Of a DNA stretch of 64,000 bases, positions 37,781-45,644 are shown piece by piece (position 1 is the first letter of the stretch; the number at the start of each line of letters is the position of its first letter). The stretch spans positions 248,001-312,000 of the forward strand of contig NZ_FOLQ01000007.1 of assembly GCF_900112365.1 (NCBI RefSeq), read 5' to 3'. The notes below the pieces were generated by a model that searched no databases, was not told where the DNA came from, and saw only the letters and a program-made list of their open reading frames with translations. The position numbers and the translations under genes are program-made. Source of the DNA: Spirosoma endophyticum (GTDB lineage: Bacteria > Bacteroidota > Bacteroidia > Cytophagales > Spirosomataceae).

Positions 37781-37806
37781 TTAACGGCGTATTAATACAA
37801 TTTTAA
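37781..37806 (-). promoter_or_regulatory. Three TTAA repeats at exact 11-nt period upstream of the PhoX-like gene
   Basis: TTAA begins at 37781, 37792 and 37803. The array lies 85-110 nt upstream of the lipoprotein start. Direct repeats one helical turn apart are the usual binding geometry of OmpR/PhoB-family response regulators. The regulator assignment is inference. Confidence 0.4.
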
Positions 37807-37821
37807 TATCTCTGTAGTGGG

Positions 37822-37968
37822 TCAGACCAATAGGTTCAGTCCAATGGTAATTGCCAGAAAAAGAACTACGAACAGCACAAACCGGAGTTTAGCCCCCCGG
37901 TCGTAGTGGACATAGACACTATTACCCGCCAGTAAATTCATGAGTTCATTGATCCAATGAGTCAACAT
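37822..37968 (-). CDS. Possible 48-residue membrane miniprotein
   Basis: A 48-codon frame starts with ATG at 37968 (MLTHWINELMNLLAG). It has a polar middle (YVHYDRGAKLR), a single strong membrane helix (FVLFVVLFLAITIGLNLLV) and a TGA stop. The amphipathic start and basic residues just before the helix look like a real single-pass small protein and not random sequence. No homologue is known to me. It lies upstream of and in the same direction as the PhoX-like gene, and the phased TTAA array falls between them. Confidence 0.4.
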   Translation of the reverse strand: MLTHWINELMNLLAGNSVYVHYDRGAKLRFVLFVVLFLAITIGLNLLV

Positions 37969-38179
37969 AGGTAAACAGACACACGACTGAGTGAGAAGGA
38001 CCGCAAATATATTAGATGGTACGGCTTCCCAGATTACCTAATTATTATCTTCCTGAGTAAGAAACTGAATTCGCCAGGATACGCCATTGGCCTGGACCAG
38101 AAGGTCGACAGAAACTCCGTCCGACTATTGAAAACGCTACTACTGTCTGAATGAATTGTTACGTAACGTCCTCACAATA

Positions 38180-38224
38180 TAACAATTAGGTAACAAAAAG
38201 GAGGAGTGGGCTAAACTAGCTTTG
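38180..38224 (+). promoter_or_regulatory. Candidate promoter with TAACAA direct repeat
   Basis: TAGCTTTG at 38217-38224 matches the Bacteroidota -7 element TAnnTTTG. No TTG -33 element is present. Instead a TAACAA repeat sits at 38180 and 38191 (11-nt period), about where an activator would replace the -33 contact. The ATG is 25 nt downstream. Confidence 0.45.
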
Positions 38225-38249
38225 TGCCTGAATAACTCATTACTCTTTC

Positions 38250-41200
38250 ATGAAAAAAACGTTACGAAAGCCTCTCTTCCGGCCCTTATCCATATGCCTG
38301 GCTCTACTGCTCAACTGGGCCTTCCTGTCAGGCGTACAGGCACAGACAACGGTAGTGCAATGGAATTTTAACTCGCCAACGCCAGATGCCAATACAGCTA
38401 CCGGCACAACAACGCCCTCGACAGGAACCGGCTCCCTGACAACGGTGGGCGGAACAACCGCTTCCTTCGCCAGTGGCGATGCGAGTGGGGGCTCTACTGA
38501 CCCCGCCACCGGTGATGACAGTGGGCTTGGCATTACCGCCTTTTCGGCTCAGGGAACTGGCGACAAGACACGTGGCATCGAATTCAGTACCAGCACGACC
38601 AGTTTTCAGAGCCTTACTGTTTCCTGGGATCAGCGGTTTAGTAACACAGCGCCAAACCTGGCCCGGCTCCAATATTCCGTTGATGGCGGGGTTACCTATC
38701 TCGATACGCCAGTGGCCGTTACGGCCACTTCTGGTGATACCTGGTTCAACGCCCGTTCAGTCGACCTGTCAGCCATCACGGCTCTCAACAATCTTGCCGT
38801 AGTACGTTTTCGAATTCTGGCTGAATTCTCTCTGCCTGCATCATCTCCCAACAGTTACGCAGCGGCTGGTCCTACTGCCACTTACGGTACCACCGGTACC
38901 TGGCGATTCGACATGCTTACCGTTCGAGCTGCTTCCTTTGTGGCTCCCCAGCCTGACCTGACGGTTTCACTCAGCGCACCCGTTTCGGCGACACTTAATC
39001 AACCATTCAATTACTCGCTGGTGGTGAGCAATCCGGGCAATGCCAATGCGTCGGGAATTTTGGCTCAGTTTGAGCTTCCGGCTCCAACCAGTCTAACCTA
39101 CAGTTCGGCAACGGAAGCCAGTGGTTTTACGGCTAGCCAGACGGGGAGTATCATCACATTTTCAGGTGGCTCCCTAACAGCAGGTACCAGTACGACGCTG
39201 ACGATCAACGTAACACCCATCATAACGGGGAATGTAACCAGTGGCACAGCACTGGTTGACCCGTCAAATACGGTGGCCGAAAGCAACGACGTGAATAACT
39301 CCGCACCGGCGGTAACGGTCAATGTGGGCGTAGCGCCGGTTGGTCAGATGCGGATCACCGAATATGCCTACGATGGCGCAGGAACGGGTGGTGAGTTTAT
39401 TGAGCTAACTAATGTCGGGACGGCCGCTGTCGATCTGACGGGCTGGAGTTTTGACGATAGTAGCCGCCAGCCTGGCTCATTCGCGATAGGTGGATTGGGC
39501 GTCGTGCAGCCGGGTGAATCGGTTATTATTGCTGAAAATGCAGCCAACGCCTTCCGTACCGCCTGGTATCTGCCCGCTACGGTCAGGGTGATTGGTGGAA
39601 ATGACCAGAATTTGGGACGCGGTGATGAGATCAATATCTATGACGCATCGAACGCCCTGGTTGATCGATTGACGTATGGTGATAACGTAGCGGGAGTAGG
39701 TGGACCGCGTACGCAAAACATAAGTGCCTGGACAATGCCCGGTAACCTCGGTGCTAACACCGTCACTAACTGGCAGTTATCGACTGTAAACGATGCCCAA
39801 CATTCATATGCCTCCGTGTCAGGCAACGTAGGTAATCCGGGTGGCTACAACGTTCCGCTCAATCGGGTTATCGTGCGTGAATCGGGCAATACGACCAACA
39901 TAGCGGAGGGTGGCGCATCGGATACGTATACGATGGTGTTAAACAGTCAGCCAACGGCCGACGTCGTGGTGACCCTTGCGTCCGGTTCGCAACTGGCAAC
40001 CAACCCGACTACCTTGACGTTTACGCCAGCTAATTACAATGTCACACAAACCATCTCCGTTTCGGCGGTGGATGACAACGTAGTGGAGGGCATTCATTCA
40101 GGCATTATTACGCATAGCGCCATCAGTTCGGATGCAGCCTACAACGGGATTACCATCAATCCGGTTTCTGTAACCATTACCGATAACGACGTAGCAGTGG
40201 GTACTTCGCCCACGATCGCTGTTGCCAGTACGACAACGGCTTACCTGAGCGCATCGGCTGTTAGTGGCATTATCAGTGACCCAACCGATCCCGCCCGTAC
40301 GCTCGGTATTGATTTCATCATCAATGATACCGACACCCCCGTTAGCAGCCTGAGCGTAACGGCCAGCACCAACAACACCAGCGTTGTGCCGACGGCTAAT
40401 CTGAACCTGACGGGGAATGATGCCAGCCGAAACCTCAAAATTACACCCACTGGTATTGGGTATGCCACCATCACCGTGACGGTTACAGACGGCAGTAACG
40501 CGACCTCCTATGTAATTAACTATGCCGCTTCGGCCGCGTCGACCAGCACCAGCCGTTTCCATACGGGCTCTAGTGATGCATCGACCGCCGTTGATGCCGG
40601 TGGAGGCTACATGCTGGTGGCGGATGATGAGAATCAGGTACTTCGACTTTACAACCGGACCAATTCAGGGTTGCCCGTCAATGGATTTGATTATACGTCC
40701 TCGCTGGGGTTGACCGATATATCGGGTGGTGTCCCCCGCGAAGTGGATATTGAATCGTCTGTGCGGGTTGGCGACCGGATCTACTGGCTTGGTTCGCACA
40801 GCAATTCGTCGGGTGGCGCCAACCGTCCTAACCGTAGCCGCCTGTTTGCTACGGACGTAGTAGGCAGCGGAGCCAGCACGACTCTTAGCTACATCGGTCG
40901 ATACGATGGCTTGAAAACAGACCTGATCAATTGGGATGTCAACAATGGGCATGGTCTCGGAGCAAACTATTTTGGTTTACAGGCGAGCGCGGCAACGGGT
41001 ATAGCGCCGGAAGCCGACGGCGGTACTGGGTTCAATATCGAAGGGCTCACTATCGCACCCGATGGCACCACCGGCTATCTATCGTTCCGTGCTCCCATCT
41101 CGCCCGCATCGAACCGAACAAAAGCGTTGATTGTGCCGGTTACAAACTTTACCTCGCTGGTGTCAGGGAATCCATCCAACACGCTGGCTACGTTCGGTGC

Positions 41201-42005
41201 TCCCATTTTATTCGATCTGGGAGGGCGCGGCATTCGGGAAATCAAAGGGAATGGTAACGGACAGTACCTGATTGTGGCAGGCCCATCGGGCGGTGCCGGC
41301 GCGGACCCGAATGCGTTTAAACTCTATACCTGGACGGGTAACGCGGCCGATGCGCCTGTTCTTCGGGCGGCCGATCTGAGTGGATTGAGCGGAACGAGTG
41401 GCAGCAGCAGCATCGAGTCCATTGTAGAAGTACCGGCTTCACTGGACGAAACCAGCTCGATTCAGTTCGTACTGGACAACGGCGATCAGGTCTTTTACAA
41501 CGACGGCACCATTGCTAAAGAGCTGTCGCAAAATACATTCAAGAAGTCTCGCAGTGACTATGCCACGGTAGGGGCGGCTATCCTGCCCGATCTGACATCC
41601 ATTCTATCTACGCTTCCCTCTACCGTCTACGCTACGTCGCCCGTGACGTTGGTGATGGATGTATTTGAAGTGAACAACGTAGCCACCAGCGGACCAGCCA
41701 CGGTTTATATCACCAAAGATCTGCTGGTCAGCTTGAGCTTCGATCAAACGGCGACCTTCGTTGGAGGCAAAATGGTGCAAAATAGCAACTGGACTTTCGA
41801 TGCGGTATCGAACAAAAACTTTTATGTATTGACCACAACCCAACCAATAGGGCCAAAAGGCAAAGAGTCGGTCGGGCTAACGGGCGTGCTGAGTCCTGGT
41901 AATACTAAGGGTAGCCTGACCCTGAGTTCGCTGGTTGTTGGTGGCAATGAACTGAACATCACCAACAACGCCGATGCCGACAAGATTGACTATTTCAATA
42001 AGTAA
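38250..42005 (+). CDS. Large secreted multidomain protein (CARDB, lamin-tail, Calx-beta-like, DUF3616-like)
   Basis: The 1251-residue protein has a signal peptide (residues 1-32, ending at GVQAQ). Recognisable modules in order are: a Thr/Ser/Gly-rich jelly-roll-like region (about 33-225); a CARDB-type Ig domain (about 230-360; NQPFNYSLVVSNPGNANASG); and a lamin-tail domain (about 365-490; EFIELTNVGTAAVDLTGWSF). A Calx-beta-like segment follows (about 540-650; ending VTITDND), then an Ig-like linker. A DUF3616-type propeller comes next (about 770-1120; MLVADDENQVLRLYNR, REVDIESSVRVGDRIYWLGS). The C-terminal ~100 residues are of unknown type. No T9SS signal is visible at the C terminus, so the route to the surface is unclear. 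Function is unknown; it may be adhesive or bind an extracellular ligand. Confidence 0.8.
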   Translation: MKKTLRKPLFRPLSICLALLLNWAFLSGVQAQTTVVQWNFNSPTPDANTATGTTTPSTGTGSLTTVGGTTASFASGDASGGSTDPATGDDSGLGITAFSAQGTGDKTRGIEFSTSTTSFQSLTVSWDQRFSNTAPNLARLQYSVDGGVTYLDTPVAVTATSGDTWFNARSVDLSAITALNNLAVVRFRILAEFSLPASSPNSYAAAGPTATYGTTGTWRFDMLTVRAASFVAPQPDLTVSLSAPVSATLNQPFNYSLVVSNPGNANASGILAQFELPAPTSLTYSSATEASGFTASQTGSIITFSGGSLTAGTSTTLTINVTPIITGNVTSGTALVDPSNTVAESNDVNNSAPAVTVNVGVAPVGQMRITEYAYDGAGTGGEFIELTNVGTAAVDLTGWSFDDSSRQPGSFAIGGLGVVQPGESVIIAENAANAFRTAWYLPATVRVIGGNDQNLGRGDEINIYDASNALVDRLTYGDNVAGVGGPRTQNISAWTMPGNLGANTVTNWQLSTVNDAQHSYASVSGNVGNPGGYNVPLNRVIVRESGNTTNIAEGGASDTYTMVLNSQPTADVVVTLASGSQLATNPTTLTFTPANYNVTQTISVSAVDDNVVEGIHSGIITHSAISSDAAYNGITINPVSVTITDNDVAVGTSPTIAVASTTTAYLSASAVSGIISDPTDPARTLGIDFIINDTDTPVSSLSVTASTNNTSVVPTANLNLTGNDASRNLKITPTGIGYATITVTVTDGSNATSYVINYAASAASTSTSRFHTGSSDASTAVDAGGGYMLVADDENQVLRLYNRTNSGLPVNGFDYTSSLGLTDISGGVPREVDIESSVRVGDRIYWLGSHSNSSGGANRPNRSRLFATDVVGSGASTTLSYIGRYDGLKTDLINWDVNNGHGLGANYFGLQASAATGIAPEADGGTGFNIEGLTIAPDGTTGYLSFRAPISPASNRTKALIVPVTNFTSLVSGNPSNTLATFGAPILFDLGGRGIREIKGNGNGQYLIVAGPSGGAGADPNAFKLYTWTGNAADAPVLRAADLSGLSGTSGSSSIESIVEVPASLDETSSIQFVLDNGDQVFYNDGTIAKELSQNTFKKSRSDYATVGAAILPDLTSILSTLPSTVYATSPVTLVMDVFEVNNVATSGPATVYITKDLLVSLSFDQTATFVGGKMVQNSNWTFDAVSNKNFYVLTTTQPIGPKGKESVGLTGVLSPGNTKGSLTLSSLVVGGNELNITNNADADKIDYFNK

Positions 42006-42105
42006 GGTGCTGATTGGCAGGCTAAAAAATAGTAACGGCACTTAACCTACAATTACGCGGACTGGAGTTGGGTGCCACACCCCCTTACTACAAAAATAAA
42101 CTCTG

Positions 42106-42144
42106 AACCTAACTGCCGACTCTATCAGGGTCGGCAGTTAGGTT
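42106..42144. terminator. Bidirectional terminator
   Basis: AACCTAACTGCCGAC and its exact complement form a 15-bp stem (42106-42120, 42130-42144) with a 9-nt loop. It abuts the stop codon of the minus-strand coiled-coil gene and lies about 100 nt after the large plus-strand gene. Confidence 0.85.
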
Positions 42145-42399
42145 TTACAAATCGGCCTGTTGATTGGTTATCTTCTTATAATCTTCCTGCGCTTTCTCCA
42201 GAAATTTCCTGGATTGATCAAGGCCTGTCATCATAGTTTGACGTAACGTAGTAACCGCTTCATCTTCCTCCATTCGGTTCACTTTTTCTAGCTGAACCTC
42301 CATTTTTACAATTACCTTTTCGTACGTCCTGATTACTTTTTGCAGTCGTTTCTTTAGTTTATTTAAAACCTGGCGCTCCGGTAGTTGGGTTGTTTTCAT
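42145..42399 (-). CDS. Small coiled-coil protein, unknown function
   Basis: This 84-residue, highly charged protein is nearly all predicted helix (KLKKRLQKVIRTYEKVIVKMEVQLEKV; remainder EDYKKITNQQ). There is no signal peptide and no cysteine. A terminator follows at once on its 3' side, supporting a real transcription unit. A weak hairpin-like sequence AAAGACCGGC/GCCGATCTTT lies upstream (42429-42459). I do not recognise the family. Confidence 0.6.
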   Translation of the reverse strand: MKTTQLPERQVLNKLKKRLQKVIRTYEKVIVKMEVQLEKVNRMEEDEAVTTLRQTMMTGLDQSRKFLEKAQEDYKKITNQQADL

Positions 42400-42632
42400 G
42401 GGTTGGGAATACGACTAGTTCATACTAAAAAGACCGGCCAAATCAAGTAGCCGATCTTTCGTTGTTTACTGCAAGTGTCTGGAATTGAAACTCAAATGTA
42501 GATGTTCACGCAAATAAATTTACCCCAGAACGGATTAATAACCTTTTGATAATATGCTCTTTTATAGCCTCAATATAAGGCAAAAATCTAGAAGGATAGA
42601 TCTTAGAATGAGCGGATGGCTACGTTCATTGG

Positions 42633-44480
42633 CTAGTTGCCGGCGGGATGGTATTTCTGCAAAATGGTCATGATTTTATGCTGGATTTCGGTGTTTTCAT
42701 AGACGCCCCGAAAATCCAGAGAATGCGGCCCGTACGCGAAAACGGGTACCATGATTCCCGAGTGATCGTTGGTGCTGAAGCTGCCATCGACATAACCGCG
42801 TTTCAGGTCACCATCTAGCAGACTAAGTCCGCCCGTTTCGTGGTCGGCGGTGATGATGACCAGCGTTTCGCCGTTTGAGTCGGCAAACCGTATGGCATCC
42901 CCAATAGTCCGATCGAAGTCCAGCATTTCCTGAACGACGTAGCGCACATCATTGGCATGACCACCGTAATCAATCTGGGCACCCTCCGCCATGACAAAAA
43001 AGCCTGCTTTGTTGGGCTGAAGCTCATGAATCGTTTTCTGAAGGCTTTCTTGTAAAAAGCCCTTCCGTCCCTTGCTGACCGCCACTACTGACGAGTCGTC
43101 GAGCAGCACAAAGGGGGATTTCAGACTTTCCAACTGGTTGAACGTAGTACTGATCCGATACCCACGCTGACGTAGCGTATCCAGCACTTTTTCTTCCTGA
43201 AAATACCGATACCCGCCCCCAATCAGAATGTCTACCGGATTGCGAAGAAAGTCGGATGCAATTTCCCGCTCGAACACGCGGTCGGGTTGGTGGGCATAAA
43301 AAGCGGCTGGCGTGGCGTCAGTAATCGCACCCGCCGAAATGAGTCCGCTACCCATGTTCCATTTCTTGATCAGTGCCGGAATTGCCGGGAGTGATTTACC
43401 CATCGAGTCGACACCGATGGCTCGATTATTCGTTTTTTGACCCGTAGCCATCGCCGTTCCTCCGGCTGCCGAATCGGTGATATACGTATCGGCTGCACTG
43501 GTTTTGGAAAAGCCAATGTTCAGAAGTTTAGCCAGATTTAAATCACCCCGGTTCGCCGTAAGGCCAGCATAAATCTGGGCCAGGCCCATGCCGTCGCCAA
43601 TTAGCAGAATCACATTCTTGACGCGGCTCCGGCTATCGTTATTGCGGTACGTTGGCTGGTACGGGGCATGGGGCGCTGGATTCTGGTATTCAGCCGTTTG
43701 GCGCAGGCTGAGAAAATGCCCGAGAGCGGCAATCTGATCGGTATTGATGTAATCGACACCGAGATTCATCAGGGATTTCCAGGTATTGACGTTATCGGGC
43801 GTTGCCCAGAACCGGATTTTCTTGCCCTGTCGATGCACCTGCTGAACGACCTCCTGAATCTTCATCCGCTCTTTTTTGACAATCAATCCTTTGCCATTCC
43901 AGCGGGTATACTGTTTGAAGTCCTGACTGATCAGGCCGACATGCGTCAGCTGGTCGGGCGTGTAGGCAACAGCAGGCCGACCGTCGAACTGAAGCCAGGT
44001 TGGATAAGTAGCAAACTGGTCAGGTGATGGTACATTGCCACTCACAACAACCTTTACAACCCCGCCAGTCCCAAAAATGTCTGGATAGGCGCTTAAGGCA
44101 CGTACCAGAATTGGTAATGACAGGCTGGCTGGCGTTTTTAAGTCGATCAGCCATTGTAGTCCATACTTGCCATCGGCGTAGATTTTCCCTTTGTTAGCGC
44201 GTACTTTTTCGACGATGGGCTTGACGTACAACGCTTCCAGTGTCCGGGCGGGCGAAATGTCGGCGGAGTCGTGAGCCACATAAAGCTGACCGTCACGAGC
44301 GTATATGTCCGCTTCGATGGACCCAAATCCCTGGTCGTAGGCTTGCCAGAATGGAATCGTCTGTTCATAGTCGTTGTGTGAATGCGCCTGAGCAGGCGCA
44401 TAGGCAATGCCCGTCTGGGCCTGGCCAATAGACGCTGAGATAAGCCAGGCGATAAAAGATACAAGAAGTTGTTTCTGCAT
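42633..44480 (-). CDS. Fusion: GDPD/PI-PLC-like phosphodiesterase plus alkaline phosphatase
   Basis: The 615-residue protein has a signal peptide (residues 1-22). Residues about 30-260 form a glycerophosphodiesterase/PLC-like barrel. H33/H35 and N36-D37-Y38 are in AHSHNDYEQ, E56/D58 in SIEADIYARDGQ, and H70 in YVAHDS, followed by WLIDLKT. Residues about 287-612 are a complete alkaline phosphatase: D296 in LLIGDGMG, nucleophile S337 in YITDSAAGGTAMATG, AEGAQIDYGGHAND and IITADHETGG supply the zinc/magnesium ligands. The first half could split a phosphodiester and the second remove the phosphate, in one periplasmic polypeptide. The true substrates (glycerophosphodiesters, for example) are inferred. 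The gene sits in a phosphate-related block. Confidence 0.9.
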   Translation of the reverse strand: MQKQLLVSFIAWLISASIGQAQTGIAYAPAQAHSHNDYEQTIPFWQAYDQGFGSIEADIYARDGQLYVAHDSADISPARTLEALYVKPIVEKVRANKGKIYADGKYGLQWLIDLKTPASLSLPILVRALSAYPDIFGTGGVVKVVVSGNVPSPDQFATYPTWLQFDGRPAVAYTPDQLTHVGLISQDFKQYTRWNGKGLIVKKERMKIQEVVQQVHRQGKKIRFWATPDNVNTWKSLMNLGVDYINTDQIAALGHFLSLRQTAEYQNPAPHAPYQPTYRNNDSRSRVKNVILLIGDGMGLAQIYAGLTANRGDLNLAKLLNIGFSKTSAADTYITDSAAGGTAMATGQKTNNRAIGVDSMGKSLPAIPALIKKWNMGSGLISAGAITDATPAAFYAHQPDRVFEREIASDFLRNPVDILIGGGYRYFQEEKVLDTLRQRGYRISTTFNQLESLKSPFVLLDDSSVVAVSKGRKGFLQESLQKTIHELQPNKAGFFVMAEGAQIDYGGHANDVRYVVQEMLDFDRTIGDAIRFADSNGETLVIITADHETGGLSLLDGDLKRGYVDGSFSTNDHSGIMVPVFAYGPHSLDFRGVYENTEIQHKIMTILQKYHPAGN

Positions 44481-44493
44481 AAACTTATCAGAA

Positions 44494-44531
44494 AAATGCC
44501 CGGCTGAATGGCGTCACTCAGCCGAGCATTT
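44494..44531 (-). terminator. Hairpin with T-tract between the unknown helical gene and the phosphatase fusion
   Basis: On the minus strand AAATGCTCGGCTGA pairs with TCAGCCGGGCATTT (14 bp, one G-U) and is followed by TTTTTC. It can end the upstream 44638-45324 transcript. A TAnnTTTG match (TAGTTTTG, minus strand 44559-44552) lies upstream of the hairpin, so the hairpin could also sit in the phosphatase leader. Confidence 0.7.
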
Positions 44532-44637
44532 GGGAAGTTCGTTTTTCTGCGCAAAACTAGGTGTGGATCATCTGGCAGGAAGGTGTATCCGCATTCTTAA
44601 TAGATTGATAATATGACGATGCCTGTTTTATAGCTGG

Positions 44638-45324
44638 CTATTTTATCGTTCGCTGCGCTTCCCGTTTATAAAGTTGTAAACGGCCTCTGGCCACGCTCAT
44701 CGCCTGATTCAATTGCTTATAGAGTTGATTCTGGGCGAATTGCATACTGCGTAATTTTTCTGATTCAACCATTGCCTGTTGCGATAGCGCATTGAACTGA
44801 CTGGCCCGCAGCCGAAGTTCGTGCAGGCAATAAGCGGAGCGAACGGGCGTAAAATTGATCATTGGCAACAGATCAACCAACCAGCTAAAGTACCTGCCCA
44901 GCAAGGCGTAGGTATCCTCGTGCAGGCGAACGTCTTTATGAAGTACCGGTTTTCGTTTGTCAATCGGGAAGGTGTGGAGTGGTAAGCGATTAATTTTTCG
45001 GTGCAGGCTCTTGATCAGGTCGTTGGTTAACGTACCATCCTTAAACTGGTAATCAATGTCTTCCCATAGTTTATCCGTCAACTGTTTTATACAGCCATCT
45101 GTTCCGTTCGACAGTCGCATACGCTTTTCATAAAGGTCCCGGTAACGAAGCAACTGATTGTCGAATTGTTGATTGGTGGCTTCAATCTGTCTGATAAGTG
45201 CCTGTAGAATTGGCTCTTCGTCAACAGTCTTATTCCCGATTGATTTCACCAATGTCGACAGGTTGTCGGTAAGTTCAATTGCCTGCGTGAGTTTCTTCGA
45301 CAGGACGCATTCGTAAGGTGTCAT
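44638..45324 (-). CDS. Helical protein of unknown function
   Basis: This 228-residue protein without a signal peptide is predicted to be almost all alpha-helical, with coiled-coil stretches at both ends (KKLTQAIELTDNLSTLVKS; SEKLRSMQFAQNQLYKQLNQ). It is basic in the middle (LHRKINRLPLHTFPIDKRK). There are no catalytic motifs. I do not recognise it. It is transcribed leftward, away from the TonB receptor, and a hairpin follows about 110 nt downstream. Confidence 0.6.
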   Translation of the reverse strand: MTPYECVLSKKLTQAIELTDNLSTLVKSIGNKTVDEEPILQALIRQIEATNQQFDNQLLRYRDLYEKRMRLSNGTDGCIKQLTDKLWEDIDYQFKDGTLTNDLIKSLHRKINRLPLHTFPIDKRKPVLHKDVRLHEDTYALLGRYFSWLVDLLPMINFTPVRSAYCLHELRLRASQFNALSQQAMVESEKLRSMQFAQNQLYKQLNQAMSVARGRLQLYKREAQRTIK

Positions 45325-45508
45325 GTATTAACAATTTTCGCGGGGTACAGCCTGCCTTATTCTCGCAACAGATTTATAGTTTTTCCTTTATTGACAGAAA
45401 GACTTGCTGATCCGATTTTCATATTTTCCTGTATTTTTAGTGTTATCTATCAGATTAATAGCTAGTTAACGTAGTGAGGTGGCTACTGTGGGTCAACTGA
45501 TCAACAAA

Positions 45509-45554
45509 TTAACGGTAACAAGTTTGAGATTAAAACCAGATTAAAAAAAGTTAA
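45509..45554. promoter_or_regulatory. Phased TTAA array upstream of the TonB receptor
   Basis: TTAA occurs at 45509, 45530, 45541 and 45551 (spacings 21, 11, 10, i.e. about one or two helical turns). The part at 45527-45550 is nearly identical, with two differences in 24 nt, to 58237-58260 in front of susC. This is a candidate binding site for a shared regulator. Confidence 0.45.
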
Positions 45555-45609
45555 CACAAATGACCTATGAACATAACATTGGGGTAATCCCGGAGAAATC
45601 TCGGGCCGG

Positions 45610-45617
45610 TAGTTTTG
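45610..45617 (+). promoter_or_regulatory. TAnnTTTG promoter element
   Basis: TAGTTTTG, an exact match to the Bacteroidota -7 element, 28 nt before the TonB receptor ATG. A well-placed TTG -33 element is lacking (the nearest is 28 nt upstream), which would fit an activated promoter. Confidence 0.4.
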
Positions 45618-45644
45618 CGGTGCGAAAGCGACATCCGAGCTACC

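Larger units (their letters stand above)
45325..45644. other. 320-bp divergent control region
   Basis: AT-rich spacer between the leftward helical protein and the rightward TonB receptor. It contains the phased TTAA array (45509-45554), TAACAC/TAACAT at 45552 and 45574, and a TAnnTTTG element. No coding frame seen. Confidence 0.6.

Noticed and set aside
38158..38167. Palindrome GTTACGTAAC near the 38250 promoter
   Set aside because: Short, and TACGTA-type words are common in this genome; not enough to call an operator.
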